NCBI GenBank assembly: GCA_003167495.1
Contig: PMSX01000050.1
Location: 24,718-88,717 of the forward strand
From: Bryobacterales bacterium
GTDB lineage: Bacteria; Acidobacteriota; Terriglobia; Bryobacterales; Bryobacteraceae
Reading direction: 5' to 3'
DNA length: 64,000 bases
Shown: one piece after another, positions 29,020 to 38,610 of the stretch
Layout: every line of letters begins with the position of its first letter
Position numbering within the stretch: the stretch's first letter is position 1
Translations under genes and position numbers: made by a program
Notes under the pieces: model-generated
What the model saw: only the letters and a program-made list of their open reading frames with translations
Told to the model about the DNA's origin: nothing
Databases searched by the model: none

Positions 29020-30156
29020 TTACCTCAACTTCAAAGTAGTGAGCGCAAAAAGCGCCATCACCAGGCCGACAATCCAGAAACGGACGATGACTTTCGATTC
29101 AGACCAACCGAGCGCTTCGAAATGGTGGTGAATGGGCGCCATCTTGAAAATGCGTTTTCCATTGCGCAGTTTGTAGCTGCCAACCTGCAGGATGACCGAG
29201 AGCGCTTCAATAACGTAGACCCCGCCGATAAAGACGAGCAACACCTCCTGCTTGATGAGCACGGCCACGATACCGAGTCCGCCGCCGAGCGCTAAGGAAC
29301 CCACATCGCCCATAAACACCTGGGCCGGGTGACTGTTATACCAGAGGAACGCCAAACTGGCTCCCATCATGGATGCGCAGAAAATAGTAAGTTCCTGAGA
29401 ACGGGGCAGGCGGGCCAATCCGAGGTATTGCGAAAACGCGGCATTGCTCGAAACGTAAGTGAGGATAGTCATGGCACCGGAGGCAATGATCATCAAGCCG
29501 ATAGCGAGACCATCGAGACCGTCGGTTAGGTTAACCGCGTTGGAAGAGCCCACCATGACGAAGACGATGAAGGCGTAGAAGAGCACGAAGGCCAGCGGAT
29601 AAGTCCAGAAGTTTTTGGTCCACGATTCAATGAGCAGATCGGGCTTGAACTGTTTGAAAAACGGCACGTTGACCGCGGTGGAATAATTCTGATGGGCGTG
29701 GAGTACAAGAAGACAGAAACTGATGAGCATGGCAACGACAACCTGCGCCCAGAATTTCTCCAAAGTCGTAAGGCCGAGGTTCTGCTTTTTGGTGACTTTG
29801 GCGTAATCATCAAAAAAACCGATGAAGCCAAACCCAACCAGCCCCAACAGGGCGAGCCAGTTGTAAGGATTCCGCAAATCGGACCAAAGCAAAGTGGGAA
29901 CGACGATGGACGCAACAATGAGCAAGCCCCCCATGGTGGGTGTGCCGGCTTTCTTGCGGTGAGATTGCGGGCCGTCGTCGCGGATATACTGGCCGAAACT
30001 CAATTCGCGCAGTCTGTTGATAACCCAAGGACCGCATAGAAGGCCAATGGCGAGCGCTGTCAGGCTAGCCAAGGCGGTTCGGACGGTGATGTAGCCGAAA
30101 ATACGGAAGACCGGCACATATTTGCGAAGAACCTGAAACAGAAGCCAGTAGAGCAT
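29020..30156 (-). CDS. mraY: phospho-N-acetylmuramoyl-pentapeptide-transferase
   Basis: 'DDGPQSHRKKAGTPTMGGLLI', 'FFDDYAKV', 'NAVNLTDGLDGLA', 'PIHHHFEALGWSESKVIVRFWI'. Confidence 0.98.
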   Translation of the reverse strand: MLYWLLFQVLRKYVPVFRIFGYITVRTALASLTALAIGLLCGPWVINRLRELSFGQYIRDDGPQSHRKKAGTPTMGGLLIVASIVVPTLLWSDLRNPYNWLALLGLVGFGFIGFFDDYAKVTKKQNLGLTTLEKFWAQVVVAMLISFCLLVLHAHQNYSTAVNVPFFKQFKPDLLIESWTKNFWTYPLAFVLFYAFIVFVMVGSSNAVNLTDGLDGLAIGLMIIASGAMTILTYVSSNAAFSQYLGLARLPRSQELTIFCASMMGASLAFLWYNSHPAQVFMGDVGSLALGGGLGIVAVLIKQEVLLVFIGGVYVIEALSVILQVGSYKLRNGKRIFKMAPIHHHFEALGWSESKVIVRFWIVGLVMALFALTTLKLR

Positions 30157-30162
30157 TTGCGA

Positions 30163-31509
30163 TTAGGACTCCATTCTGGCCAACGCGGTTTCTACTTGAG
30201 TGCCGCGCGAACCCTTAAATAGGATGGCATCGCCCGATTTGACAAAATCTTTGAGGAAATCGCCGGCGGCTTCGGGCTGGTCAAAAAAGAAAGCGGCGCT
30301 GCAAGGTGCCCCTGCTTTAACGGCACTTTCGACCAGGAAATGGGCCGCGCCGTGGATGCCGATGACGACGTCAATTCCCGCTCGCACGGCGTATTCGCCT
30401 AACTGGCTGTGTAACTGTTCCGACATTTGTCCTAACTCGCGCATTTCACCCAGCACAGCAATGCGGCGTTGGGCAGGCTCGGTGCGCAGCACATCGAGCA
30501 TGTTGCGAGCAGCTTCGGGATTGGAATTGTAGGAGTCATTCAGAACAGTGGCTCCGCGCCAGACTTTTCTCTCACCGCGCATTTTGCCGGGAGCGAGCGC
30601 TGCCACGGCTTGAACGAGTTCGCACGGCTGGACACCAAATATGCCGGCGACGGCAATGCCAGCTAAGATGTTCGAAACACTATGGCGGCCGGAGAGAGAT
30701 GTCTCGAAACGGACGCCTTGAACGGTGAAGGTGGCGTGGTCGGCGGCGATTTCGGCGTTTTCGGCGCGGATTTCAGAGCTTGCGGCGAAGCCGTAGGTCA
30801 AAGTGCGGCCCTTGTGGGTCGGAGCGAAGGCGGCGACAAGCGGATCGTCGGCATTCAGTATGGCGACCCCTGGGATGCCTTCGATCAGCTCGCGCTTGGC
30901 GGCCGCGACGCCTTCGATGGAAGAGAAGTTTTCGATATGCGCGTAGCCGACATTCGTGATAACTCCGTGGTTAGGCTCGGCGATCGAGACAAGCTGGCGA
31001 ATTTCTCCAGCGTGATTCATGCCCATTTCGAGCACGGCCACTTGCGAATCGGCCGGTAAACGGAGGATAGAGAGTGGGAGACCGATGTGGTTGTTGAAAT
31101 TGCCGACGGTTTTTCCAACCCTATGACGGACGGCGAGCAGCGCCGCAATGATGTCTTTCGTGCTCGTCTTACCGGCACTGCCAGTGATGGCAACGATCTG
31201 TCTCGCCCAACGGCGGCGCGCCCAGTGAGCGAGAGAATGCAAGGCTTCGAGAGTGTCTTTGACGAGGAGAAGTGGGCCCTTGGCGCCGGGTACAGGTTCA
31301 CTGACAACTGCGGCGGCTGCGCCTTGACTTAGAACCGTATTTACGAATGCGTGCCCGTCCAGGCGTTCGCCCTTGATGGCGAAAAAGAGATCTCCTGGGG
31401 CAGCACTGCGCGAATCGATGGACCAACCCGTTATGTTCGTTTCGCCGGCGGCGCCTGCTAGGAACTGCGCTCCGGTCGCTGCCTGGACCTGCGCGAGTGT
31501 GAGCTGCAT
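30163..31509 (-). CDS. murF: UDP-MurNAc-tripeptide--D-alanyl-D-alanine ligase
   Basis: Start at MQLTLAQVQAATG; 'ITGSAGKTSTKDIIAALL', 'LNDSYNSNPEAARNML'. Confidence 0.97.
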   Translation of the reverse strand: MQLTLAQVQAATGAQFLAGAAGETNITGWSIDSRSAAPGDLFFAIKGERLDGHAFVNTVLSQGAAAAVVSEPVPGAKGPLLLVKDTLEALHSLAHWARRRWARQIVAITGSAGKTSTKDIIAALLAVRHRVGKTVGNFNNHIGLPLSILRLPADSQVAVLEMGMNHAGEIRQLVSIAEPNHGVITNVGYAHIENFSSIEGVAAAKRELIEGIPGVAILNADDPLVAAFAPTHKGRTLTYGFAASSEIRAENAEIAADHATFTVQGVRFETSLSGRHSVSNILAGIAVAGIFGVQPCELVQAVAALAPGKMRGERKVWRGATVLNDSYNSNPEAARNMLDVLRTEPAQRRIAVLGEMRELGQMSEQLHSQLGEYAVRAGIDVVIGIHGAAHFLVESAVKAGAPCSAAFFFDQPEAAGDFLKDFVKSGDAILFKGSRGTQVETALARMES

Positions 31510-31510
31510 C

Positions 31511-33046
31511 TCAGGCTGATCCGTTCTTCTTGCGGCCGTAGCCGAAGCCACGCAAGACGCGGCGCGCCACTTCGCGGTCGTCGAACGGAATGGGGCCGTC
31601 CTTGAGAATCTGATAGGTTTCGTGGCCTTTACCGGCGAGAATGACAACGTCGCCGGGTTCGGCCATTTCAATAGCTTTTTTAATAGCGCGTTCGCGGTCG
31701 GGATCGGCAATGTTGGGCGTATCGAAGCGGCCCACACCAACACTGGCATCGTTCATGATGGCGAGCGGATCTTCGCTGCGTGGATTGTCGGACGTGAGCA
31801 CGACATAATCGCTCAGCTCCGCAGCGGCCATACCCATGAGCGGACGCTTGGAACGATCGCGATCGCCGCCGCAGCCAAAGAGAGTGATGATGCGCTTGGG
31901 ATTCATGGCACGCGCCACGGAAATCACGTTGCGCAGAGCGTCGTCAGTGTGAGCGTAATCGACAACTACCATGAAGGGTTGCCCTTCTTCGACGCGTTCA
32001 AAGCGACCAGGAACTCGGGCGGTTTCACGCAGACCTTTTTGAATTTGGGCGTCGGTGAGGCCGAGTGAAATAGCTGAACCGCAAGCGAGCAGAATATTGT
32101 AGGCGTTGATGTGGCCGACGAGTTGAGACTCGATGGGGAACTTACGGTCACCCGCGACAACGGTCATGCGCAGACCATTGAAAGACATTTCCAGATTCGC
32201 GGGCTTGATCCACGTCGTTTTTGAACCGGTGGCTTTTAAACCGGCAGTGGTCGGCGGCTCCTGTTTGAGGCCGTACCAAAAAACGTGCGTCTCGGGGGCC
32301 AGTTCGATTTTGCGCGCCCATTCGTCATCGGCATTGAGCACCGCGAAGCGGGGGGGAGGGCCGCTTCGCGGTTTAAACAACAATTGTTTAGCAGCAAAGT
32401 AAGCTTCCATCGTGTGGTGGTAATCCAGATGGTCGCGCGTGAAATTGGTGAACCCCGCCGTATGTACGTTCATGGCGTAGATGCGGCCGAGATCGAGCGC
32501 GTGAGAAGATGCTTCGAACGTGACGTGCGTTCCGCCGAGGCGTTCGAGTTCGGCGAACATAGCGAAGAGATCGAGCGATTCGGGCGTGGTGTTCACGGCG
32601 GGCAAAACGCGGCCCGCCAAGTGATATTCGATAGTGCCGATGAGCGCGGTGGTTTTACCGGCGGCACGGAGCATGGCGTCAATCAGCGTGGTGGTAGTGG
32701 TTTTGCCGTTTGTTCCAGTGATTCCGGTGAGCGCTAAGCGTTCATCGGGCTTGTTAAAGAAGTTGCGGGCGGCAAGCGCCAAGGCTTCGCGCCCATGAGC
32801 GACTTGCAGCCAAAGTCCGGAAAAACCGCCGGGAGCGGGACGGTCACCGACCACGGCGATTGCGCCTTTTTGGAGAGCGACCGCGGCGAATTGCGCACCG
32901 TCTGTTTTGGCGCCGGAAAAGGCGAAGAACAGGAAACCGGCCTCCACTTTGCGGCTGTCATACGCGATGCCGCGCACTTCCGCAGCGGGCAACGGAGCTG
33001 TGGAACGTAGCAACGTAACGCCCGCCAGAACCTCAGACAGGTTCAT
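31511..33046 (-). CDS. murE: UDP-MurNAc-L-alanyl-D-glutamate--2,6-diaminopimelate ligase
   Basis: 'GITGTNGKTTTTTLIDAML', 'VVDYAHTDDALRNVI', 'TSDNPRSEDPLAI' (DNPR, mesoDAP-type). Confidence 0.97.
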   Translation of the reverse strand: MNLSEVLAGVTLLRSTAPLPAAEVRGIAYDSRKVEAGFLFFAFSGAKTDGAQFAAVALQKGAIAVVGDRPAPGGFSGLWLQVAHGREALALAARNFFNKPDERLALTGITGTNGKTTTTTLIDAMLRAAGKTTALIGTIEYHLAGRVLPAVNTTPESLDLFAMFAELERLGGTHVTFEASSHALDLGRIYAMNVHTAGFTNFTRDHLDYHHTMEAYFAAKQLLFKPRSGPPPRFAVLNADDEWARKIELAPETHVFWYGLKQEPPTTAGLKATGSKTTWIKPANLEMSFNGLRMTVVAGDRKFPIESQLVGHINAYNILLACGSAISLGLTDAQIQKGLRETARVPGRFERVEEGQPFMVVVDYAHTDDALRNVISVARAMNPKRIITLFGCGGDRDRSKRPLMGMAAAELSDYVVLTSDNPRSEDPLAIMNDASVGVGRFDTPNIADPDRERAIKKAIEMAEPGDVVILAGKGHETYQILKDGPIPFDDREVARRVLRGFGYGRKKNGSA

Positions 33047-35127
33047 CGTTGAAACCTCACCCGGATGTGCTCGCCCGGGTTTAGGAGTGTGCCTGCCGGG
33101 GGATTCTGTGCACGCGCCAAACCATCGCCTAACATGTCGACCTCAATTCCAGTAGCTGTTGCTTCCTGTATAACATCTCTTACTGTTTTACCGACAAAGT
33201 TCGGAGCCATTGGGGCGGAGCTATTGGTGACAGCGACAACTTCGTCTTGCAGAGAGCCAGTGTCGGAAGCAGAACTCATTTCTTCGGCGGTGAGGGGAGT
33301 GGTTAATTCGGCAACGGTGTCGCTATCGGAATCTTCATCTGGGCCTTCGGGCTTCGGCTTTAGACCCTTGTGGGCGATGAGCTCGTCAATCTCTTCGGGC
33401 ACATCGCGCACGATGCCAAGACGGTTCAAGGCGGAGGACATGAGCCGCACAAACGCGGGACCAGCCGCCGTACCGCCGAAACCCGCCGCACCGGTAGTGC
33501 CGCTCACGGTTACGACGATAACGATGGCTGGATTATTGGCGGGAGCAAAGCCAAGGAACGACGCGTTGTAGCGGTGGGTATAGACTTTGTGATCGTAATC
33601 GTAGATCTGCGCGGTACCCGTTTTGCCGGCGAGCGAGTAACCGATCAGGTGCAGACGGTGGCCGGTGCCGTGCGGTTCGGTAACGACGCGGCGCATCATC
33701 ATACGCATCTTCATGACAGTTTCAGGCCGCAAAACGGCCACGGGTTGCGCATGCTGCCGGGCTACGCGCGGGCCATTGGGCTCTTGTTCCCAGGCAACCA
33801 GATGCGGCGAAACCAGATAACCTCCATTCGCAATGACACTGCCCATCTGCGCCAGTTGCAGAGTGGTAACGCCGATTTCGTGTCCCATGGGGACGGAGCC
33901 GATGCTGGTGGGCTGCCAGTGTTTCAAAGCCCGCAGAATGCCAGGCGCTTCGCCGGGCAGTTCGATGCCAGTGCGTTGGCCAAAGCCAAAACGCCGGATA
34001 TAGCTATAGAGATTTTCGTTTCCTACCTCCATGCCGATTTTGATGGCGCCAATGTTGCTGGAAAACGCCAACACGTCTTGCAAGGAGAGCACGCCGTGCG
34101 GATGCGTGTCGTGAATGACCCGGTTGTACATGTGCATCGCGCCGTTGCCGCAATCGATGGGCGAATCAGGCCCCAGGTGAGTGGTTTCAAGCGCGGCGGC
34201 CAAGGTAACCACTTTGAATACAGAACCTGGTTCATACGGCGTGCCAACAGCCAGATTCTTACGGCCGAGATCTTTTTCGCCCGCCAACAGACGCTCGTTT
34301 GGATCGAAGGTAGGATAGTTTTCGAGCGCCAGAATTTCACCGGTGCGCGGGTTCATGGCGACGGCGCTGCCATGATCGGCGCCATTTTCTTTGACCGCTT
34401 GCTTTAGCGCTTCTTTGGCGATGAATTGCAATTCGCGGTCAATGGTGAGCCCGACGCTCTTGCCCATCACCGGCGACTTGACGATCTCACTTTCGTAAGA
34501 GACCTCCTTGCCGTCACGCTCGGTGCGGCGCAGGCCGGCGGTGCCGGCGAGATCTTTGTCTAGCTTGCGCTCAACGCCAGCAACCCCGATGCCTTGCCAA
34601 TCGACATTGCCGACGACGTGCGCAGCCACATCGTTGTTGGGGTAGGTTCTGACACTCAACTGACGAATTTCGAGCCAATCGAGGTGCATGCCTTCCAGGC
34701 TCGCGGCCTGTTCGTCTGTGAGGTGGTCGTTCACAACCAGATAGCCGCCGCGCGTGCGGGAGCCCGCAGCCTTTTCGAAATTGGCTTGGAGCTGAGTCGC
34801 ATCCTGTTGCAGAATGCCAGCGAGCATGGCGGCCGCCAGTTCCTCTTTCTCTTTAGGAATGCGCTTGGGGTTGACTACGGCGATGTGAGAGTTGGAGCTG
34901 ATGGCGAGGATGGCGCCATTGCGATCAAAAATAGAGCCGCGCGGTGCGTCAATCACTTCCAGATGTTCCTGCTGGCGGTGGGCCATTTTCGAGAGCGAAT
35001 CATGCTCTAGCACTTGCAGCGTGAATAAGCGCGCAAGAACAACGAAGGCCCACCCGAGAAGGATGAGCCCTGCGAGCAACGCGCGTTCTTGCGTCTTGCT
35101 TAGAGTGGAGAGCGGTGGTAAGTCCAT
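33043..35127 (-). CDS. ftsI: FtsI/PBP-like transpeptidase with C-terminal PASTA domain
   Basis: 'DAPRGSIFDRNGAILA', 'PGSVFKVVTLAAALE', 'FSSNIGAI', 'LAGKTGTAQIYD'; C-term 'MAPNFVGKTVRDVIQEATATGIEVDMLGDGLARAQNPPAGTLLNPGEHIRVRF'. Confidence 0.95.
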   Translation of the reverse strand: MDLPPLSTLSKTQERALLAGLILLGWAFVVLARLFTLQVLEHDSLSKMAHRQQEHLEVIDAPRGSIFDRNGAILAISSNSHIAVVNPKRIPKEKEELAAAMLAGILQQDATQLQANFEKAAGSRTRGGYLVVNDHLTDEQAASLEGMHLDWLEIRQLSVRTYPNNDVAAHVVGNVDWQGIGVAGVERKLDKDLAGTAGLRRTERDGKEVSYESEIVKSPVMGKSVGLTIDRELQFIAKEALKQAVKENGADHGSAVAMNPRTGEILALENYPTFDPNERLLAGEKDLGRKNLAVGTPYEPGSVFKVVTLAAALETTHLGPDSPIDCGNGAMHMYNRVIHDTHPHGVLSLQDVLAFSSNIGAIKIGMEVGNENLYSYIRRFGFGQRTGIELPGEAPGILRALKHWQPTSIGSVPMGHEIGVTTLQLAQMGSVIANGGYLVSPHLVAWEQEPNGPRVARQHAQPVAVLRPETVMKMRMMMRRVVTEPHGTGHRLHLIGYSLAGKTGTAQIYDYDHKVYTHRYNASFLGFAPANNPAIVIVVTVSGTTGAAGFGGTAAGPAFVRLMSSALNRLGIVRDVPEEIDELIAHKGLKPKPEGPDEDSDSDTVAELTTPLTAEEMSSASDTGSLQDEVVAVTNSSAPMAPNFVGKTVRDVIQEATATGIEVDMLGDGLARAQNPPAGTLLNPGEHIRVRFQR

Positions 35128-35227
35128 AATTGATTCATTCGTGGTTGGGGGGAGCGAAAAGGGGACACGCCTGCTCAAGTGGCGTAAGGGGAGGCGTTTG
35201 TGGGAGTCCGGAGTGTCCCCCCTTTTT

Positions 35228-35743
35228 CTAGCGAACGTTGACTGCCGAAGAAAACGGCAGGTTGATGCGCGCTTCGGCCGGAGAATCGGTCTTCGACATG
35301 CCGCTGAGGGTTTGCACTTGCTGGGGCTCGGGTTCGGACATCTTTAATGTCTTGGCGAGCTGGCGCAGGCGGTTTGGATTTACCAGAACCGCTTCCTGCG
35401 TTTCGAGAATGGCGCGCTGGCGCGAGAGTTCAACCTGCTCCTGGCGCAGTTGCTGGAGCGTAAAGCCAGCGGTGACGTTATAGGCGGTGGGTATGAGGCC
35501 GGCGATGATGAGCACCGCGGCGGCAAAGCCCGTGGCCATGCTCTTGCTGCGCGCGGCCTGCGCGGCGGGGTCGCTGGCGCGAATGACGGGGCTATTATCA
35601 ATGCGCTTAACGAAAAGATAAACATCTTCGTTGGCGAGGGGACGCAGGCGAGGAGCGTCTGTGCGAGTCCAGACCGCGGAGGGAGCCTCCGCCAGTTCTT
35701 TGGCGCCCACAAAGCGATTTACAAATGTAGCTAATGAAGACAT
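35228..35743 (-). CDS. ftsL: FtsL-like cell division protein
   Basis: Single TM with short coiled coil, between rsmH and ftsI. Confidence 0.75.
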   Translation of the reverse strand: MSSLATFVNRFVGAKELAEAPSAVWTRTDAPRLRPLANEDVYLFVKRIDNSPVIRASDPAAQAARSKSMATGFAAAVLIIAGLIPTAYNVTAGFTLQQLRQEQVELSRQRAILETQEAVLVNPNRLRQLAKTLKMSEPEPQQVQTLSGMSKTDSPAEARINLPFSSAVNVR

Positions 35744-35760
35744 GTCAATTTTGTCCCTTC

Positions 35761-36651
35761 TTACAACCACTGAAGCGCCCGCAGCTTAGCGCTGCGCGAC
35801 GCGGCATTCTCTGAGGTTTCCTGCTCACGGGGCCGGATCACATGTTTGGTCAGGATCTTCGCCTGCCCAGCGGCGGCGAGCGCTTGAAACGCCCGCTTCA
35901 CTATGCGATCTTCGAGCGACATAAAGGTGAGCACCACAAACCTTCCGCCGGAGTTAAGGTGTTCCGGCACGGAGCGAAGCAACGCCTCAAGCTCCTCAAA
36001 CTCTTCATTCACCTTCAGCCGCAGCGCCATAAATGTCTGGGTCGCCGGGTGGATTCTCCCCGTTCGTGGCGCGGCTTGCTCAACCACTTGAGCCAAACGG
36101 CCAGTGGTTTGAATGGGCCGCGCACGAACGATTGCTCTGGAGATTCTTCGCGACCTCCTTTCTTCGCCGTACTCATAGATAAGATCGGCGAGTGCCTTCT
36201 CGGGCAGTTGATTGACAAAATCGGCGGCAGACGCACCCTGACTGCGGTCCATTCGCATGTCTAAAGGTCCGTCTTCCATAATTGAAAATCCTCGTTCTCC
36301 CTCACTGAACTGATAGCGACTGACTCCCAAGTCAGCGAGCACACCATCCACCTTCGAAACTCCAAAGCTTTCGAGCGCTTGCGGCCACTTCGAAAAAGCT
36401 CCGTGAAAATAGCGGATGCGCTCCGCCCAGGCGACCGTGTTGCGGCGCGCCAACTCGAGTGACTCGGCATCGCGGTCGCAGGCAATCACCAGCCCCGTTG
36501 TGAGCTGCTGCGCGATAGCTCCCGTATGACCTCCGAGTCCCGCCGTCACATCTGAATAGATCCCTTCCGGCCGAATCGCGAGATACTCGAGCGACTCGTT
36601 GAGAAGAACCGAGTAGTGCCAAGGCTCGCGGTCGTTCGCAGGTTGTTGCAT
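35761..36651 (-). CDS. rsmH: 16S rRNA (cytosine1402-N4)-methyltransferase
   Basis: 'HYSVLLNESLEYLAIRPEGIYSDVTAGLGGHTGAIAQQL', 'VDGVLADLGVSRYQFSEGERGFSIMEDGPLDMRMD'. Confidence 0.97.
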   Translation of the reverse strand: MQQPANDREPWHYSVLLNESLEYLAIRPEGIYSDVTAGLGGHTGAIAQQLTTGLVIACDRDAESLELARRNTVAWAERIRYFHGAFSKWPQALESFGVSKVDGVLADLGVSRYQFSEGERGFSIMEDGPLDMRMDRSQGASAADFVNQLPEKALADLIYEYGEERRSRRISRAIVRARPIQTTGRLAQVVEQAAPRTGRIHPATQTFMALRLKVNEEFEELEALLRSVPEHLNSGGRFVVLTFMSLEDRIVKRAFQALAAAGQAKILTKHVIRPREQETSENAASRSAKLRALQWL

Positions 36652-36765
36652 ACATTTGCGCGATCTTAGAAGACGCGCAAAACGGGCTCGGTGTCAAGCA
36701 CGCCGCCTCAGGGACGCCTGAGTTCTTGGTCTGTCCAGCGGCTCGCATCCTCGCCCTTTGCGCTC

Positions 36766-37248
36766 TCACAAAGCTTTCCTTTGCAAAACTTTTACCTTGT
36801 CGGCCAAACCGGTCTTGGCGGCGGCGAAACGCTTTTCGTATTCCGCGCTTCCCAAAATATTGATGCGGTTTTGAAAACAGCGCATCCGCACTTCGTCTTT
36901 TTCCAGACCCAATGTCTTGCGTAACGTGTCGGGCAAGGTCAGACGCCCTTGCGCGTCAACATCGACATCCTTCCCGTAGTGATCGGCGATCCGCGCTAAC
37001 GCATCGAGCGCTTCGAAATCATCGCCCGGCTCTTGCAGCTTCTTTGCTGTTTCGCGCCAGACCGAAATCGGATATATTCGAGCTTCGGATTCGTCGAACG
37101 TTGTGATGAACACTTTTCTTTCTTCTTTAAAACTTTCCAAATACGTGAGCATGGAAGCGGGCAATTTAAGCCTACCTTTGTCGTCAACAGTAACGGCAAA
37201 GACGCCATTAGGCGCGCCTGGAGAGACGATTTGGCCGTTTTCTTCCAC
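36766..37248 (-). CDS. mraZ: division/cell wall cluster transcriptional repressor MraZ
   Basis: Two AbrB-like motifs 'VTVDDKGRLKLPASM' and 'VDAQGRLTLPDTLRK'; first gene of the dcw cluster. Confidence 0.93.
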   Translation of the reverse strand: MEENGQIVSPGAPNGVFAVTVDDKGRLKLPASMLTYLESFKEERKVFITTFDESEARIYPISVWRETAKKLQEPGDDFEALDALARIADHYGKDVDVDAQGRLTLPDTLRKTLGLEKDEVRMRCFQNRINILGSAEYEKRFAAAKTGLADKVKVLQRKAL

Positions 37249-37449
37249 TACAATCCAATTTGGGCCGATTTAGGCCACAACTGATGGTCACATGTAGTCG
37301 ACAGGGATTGCAAGGGAAATTTGACAGGATTTTTCTTGTAAGTTGTTGTATTCGCCTTTCTTACGCCATTTTGAAGTACTGAAGCGCGAGGTTGAGTACG
37401 AGGGTACTGGGAGTGGGCGGTGGGCGAATTTTAGACTGCCGGAATCTCC

Positions 37450-37570
37450 GATTTTTGCCGGTTGGGAAAAGGGTAAAAAGGGCGACTTTTTACCGTCCCT
37501 TAATATATGTAAACAGGCGCGGTAAAAAGCCGGACTTTTTACCGCGCGGCGGAGTGATTTTTGCCGGTTC
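37450..37570. repeat. composite repeat: two tandem GGTAAAAAG/CTTTTTACC hairpins flanked by direct GATTTTTGCCGGTT motifs
   Basis: Hairpin 1 at 37472-37494 (9-bp arms), hairpin 2 at 37518-37548 (13-bp perfect arms), each with 5-nt loop; GATTTTTGCCGGTT at 37450-37463 and 37557-37570. Confidence 0.65.
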
Positions 37571-38009
37571 GTTTTTGAGGAAATAGAGGGCGTTTTTGGC
37601 GCGGGGATTTGGGTGAAGATTGTGGTCATATGGCTGAGTTTCCTTTTGCTTTTACCGGGTGGAGAATGCTTTCTGGGTTCAGGATGGAATGCGGGTGTGC
37701 GGGGCAATGGGCGAAAAGGCGGCAAGTGATTGAGGGGAAGAGAGATAGAATTTTCTGGGTCTTTGTCACCCACGTAATGGGCAACGCTGAGGGGCTGGCG
37801 TAGGCGAAATTACGAAACGAACTTGGATTGGTTTGTTTTTGTGAAAGGGCGATTGCGACGCTTGGTTAAGGATTGCTGACGCTTTATGCTGAGAGGCAGG
37901 GACAAGGCGCTACCACGGCTCTGGATTACGAGCCGGCCGATTACTTCGAGTGGGTAAGGCAATCCATGGCGTAGATTGGGCCGACGTGATGCGGGACGAT
38001 ATGGGTGTT

Positions 38010-38263
38010 ATGTCGATCACACTAGAAATTGCCGAAACTGTGCTCGACAAGTTGAGGGCTTGGCCAAGCAGCAGGACCTGACTTCGGACGAGTTGATTCG
38101 GCAGATTGTCGACGCTCACGTGAATGCCTGTCACGGCACTGCAACCCCGCTTGGCGAAGACGTTCCGTTGCCGCCGATCGCCGCATCTGAAACCGGCCCG
38201 ATTGGGCCTTTCCACGGTTCCGATATAGACGAGCTCCGCTTTGGCGACCATTTCGCTTCCTGA
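38010..38263 (+). pseudogene. VapB-like antitoxin, frameshifted
   Basis: 'MSITLEIAETVLDKL' (frame from 38010) continues in another frame as 'EGLAKQQDLTSDELIRQIVDAH...' to 38263; restored by one base near 38054. Confidence 0.6.
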
Positions 38264-38411
38264 TGTGAACGTCTGGATCGCCCTGACGGCGGAAGGGCAC
38301 ACTCATCACAAGCGCTCGCGCGATTGGTTCCATGTGCGACCTGACACATCGGTTGCAGTTTGCAGAATCACCCAGATGGGAGACTCGCGGCCAGCATGCG
38401 CATGCATCCTC
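38240..38411 (+). pseudogene. truncated PIN-domain (VapC-like) toxin
   Basis: Reading frame 'ATISLPDVNVWIALTAEGHTHHKRSRDWFHVRPDTSVAVCRITQMGDSRPACACIL*'; 'DVNVWIAL...H..H' is the PIN N-terminus, but the rest is missing. Confidence 0.6.
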
Positions 38412-38610
38412 TGAAAGTGATGCAGTACCCCAAAGCGGGGCGGCGTTGCCGACTCCTTTACAGTCGCGGTTCGGCTAGAAGTTGGGCGGTAAAAGAGATG
38501 GTCGAGACGTATTAGCAAGGCAGTGCCGAATTAGGTCGCGTACGCTCGGTTTCGGAGTTCGTCGTGTGTCAGGAAATGTTGAAACTCCAGAATGCACTAC
38601 AATGTAGTGC

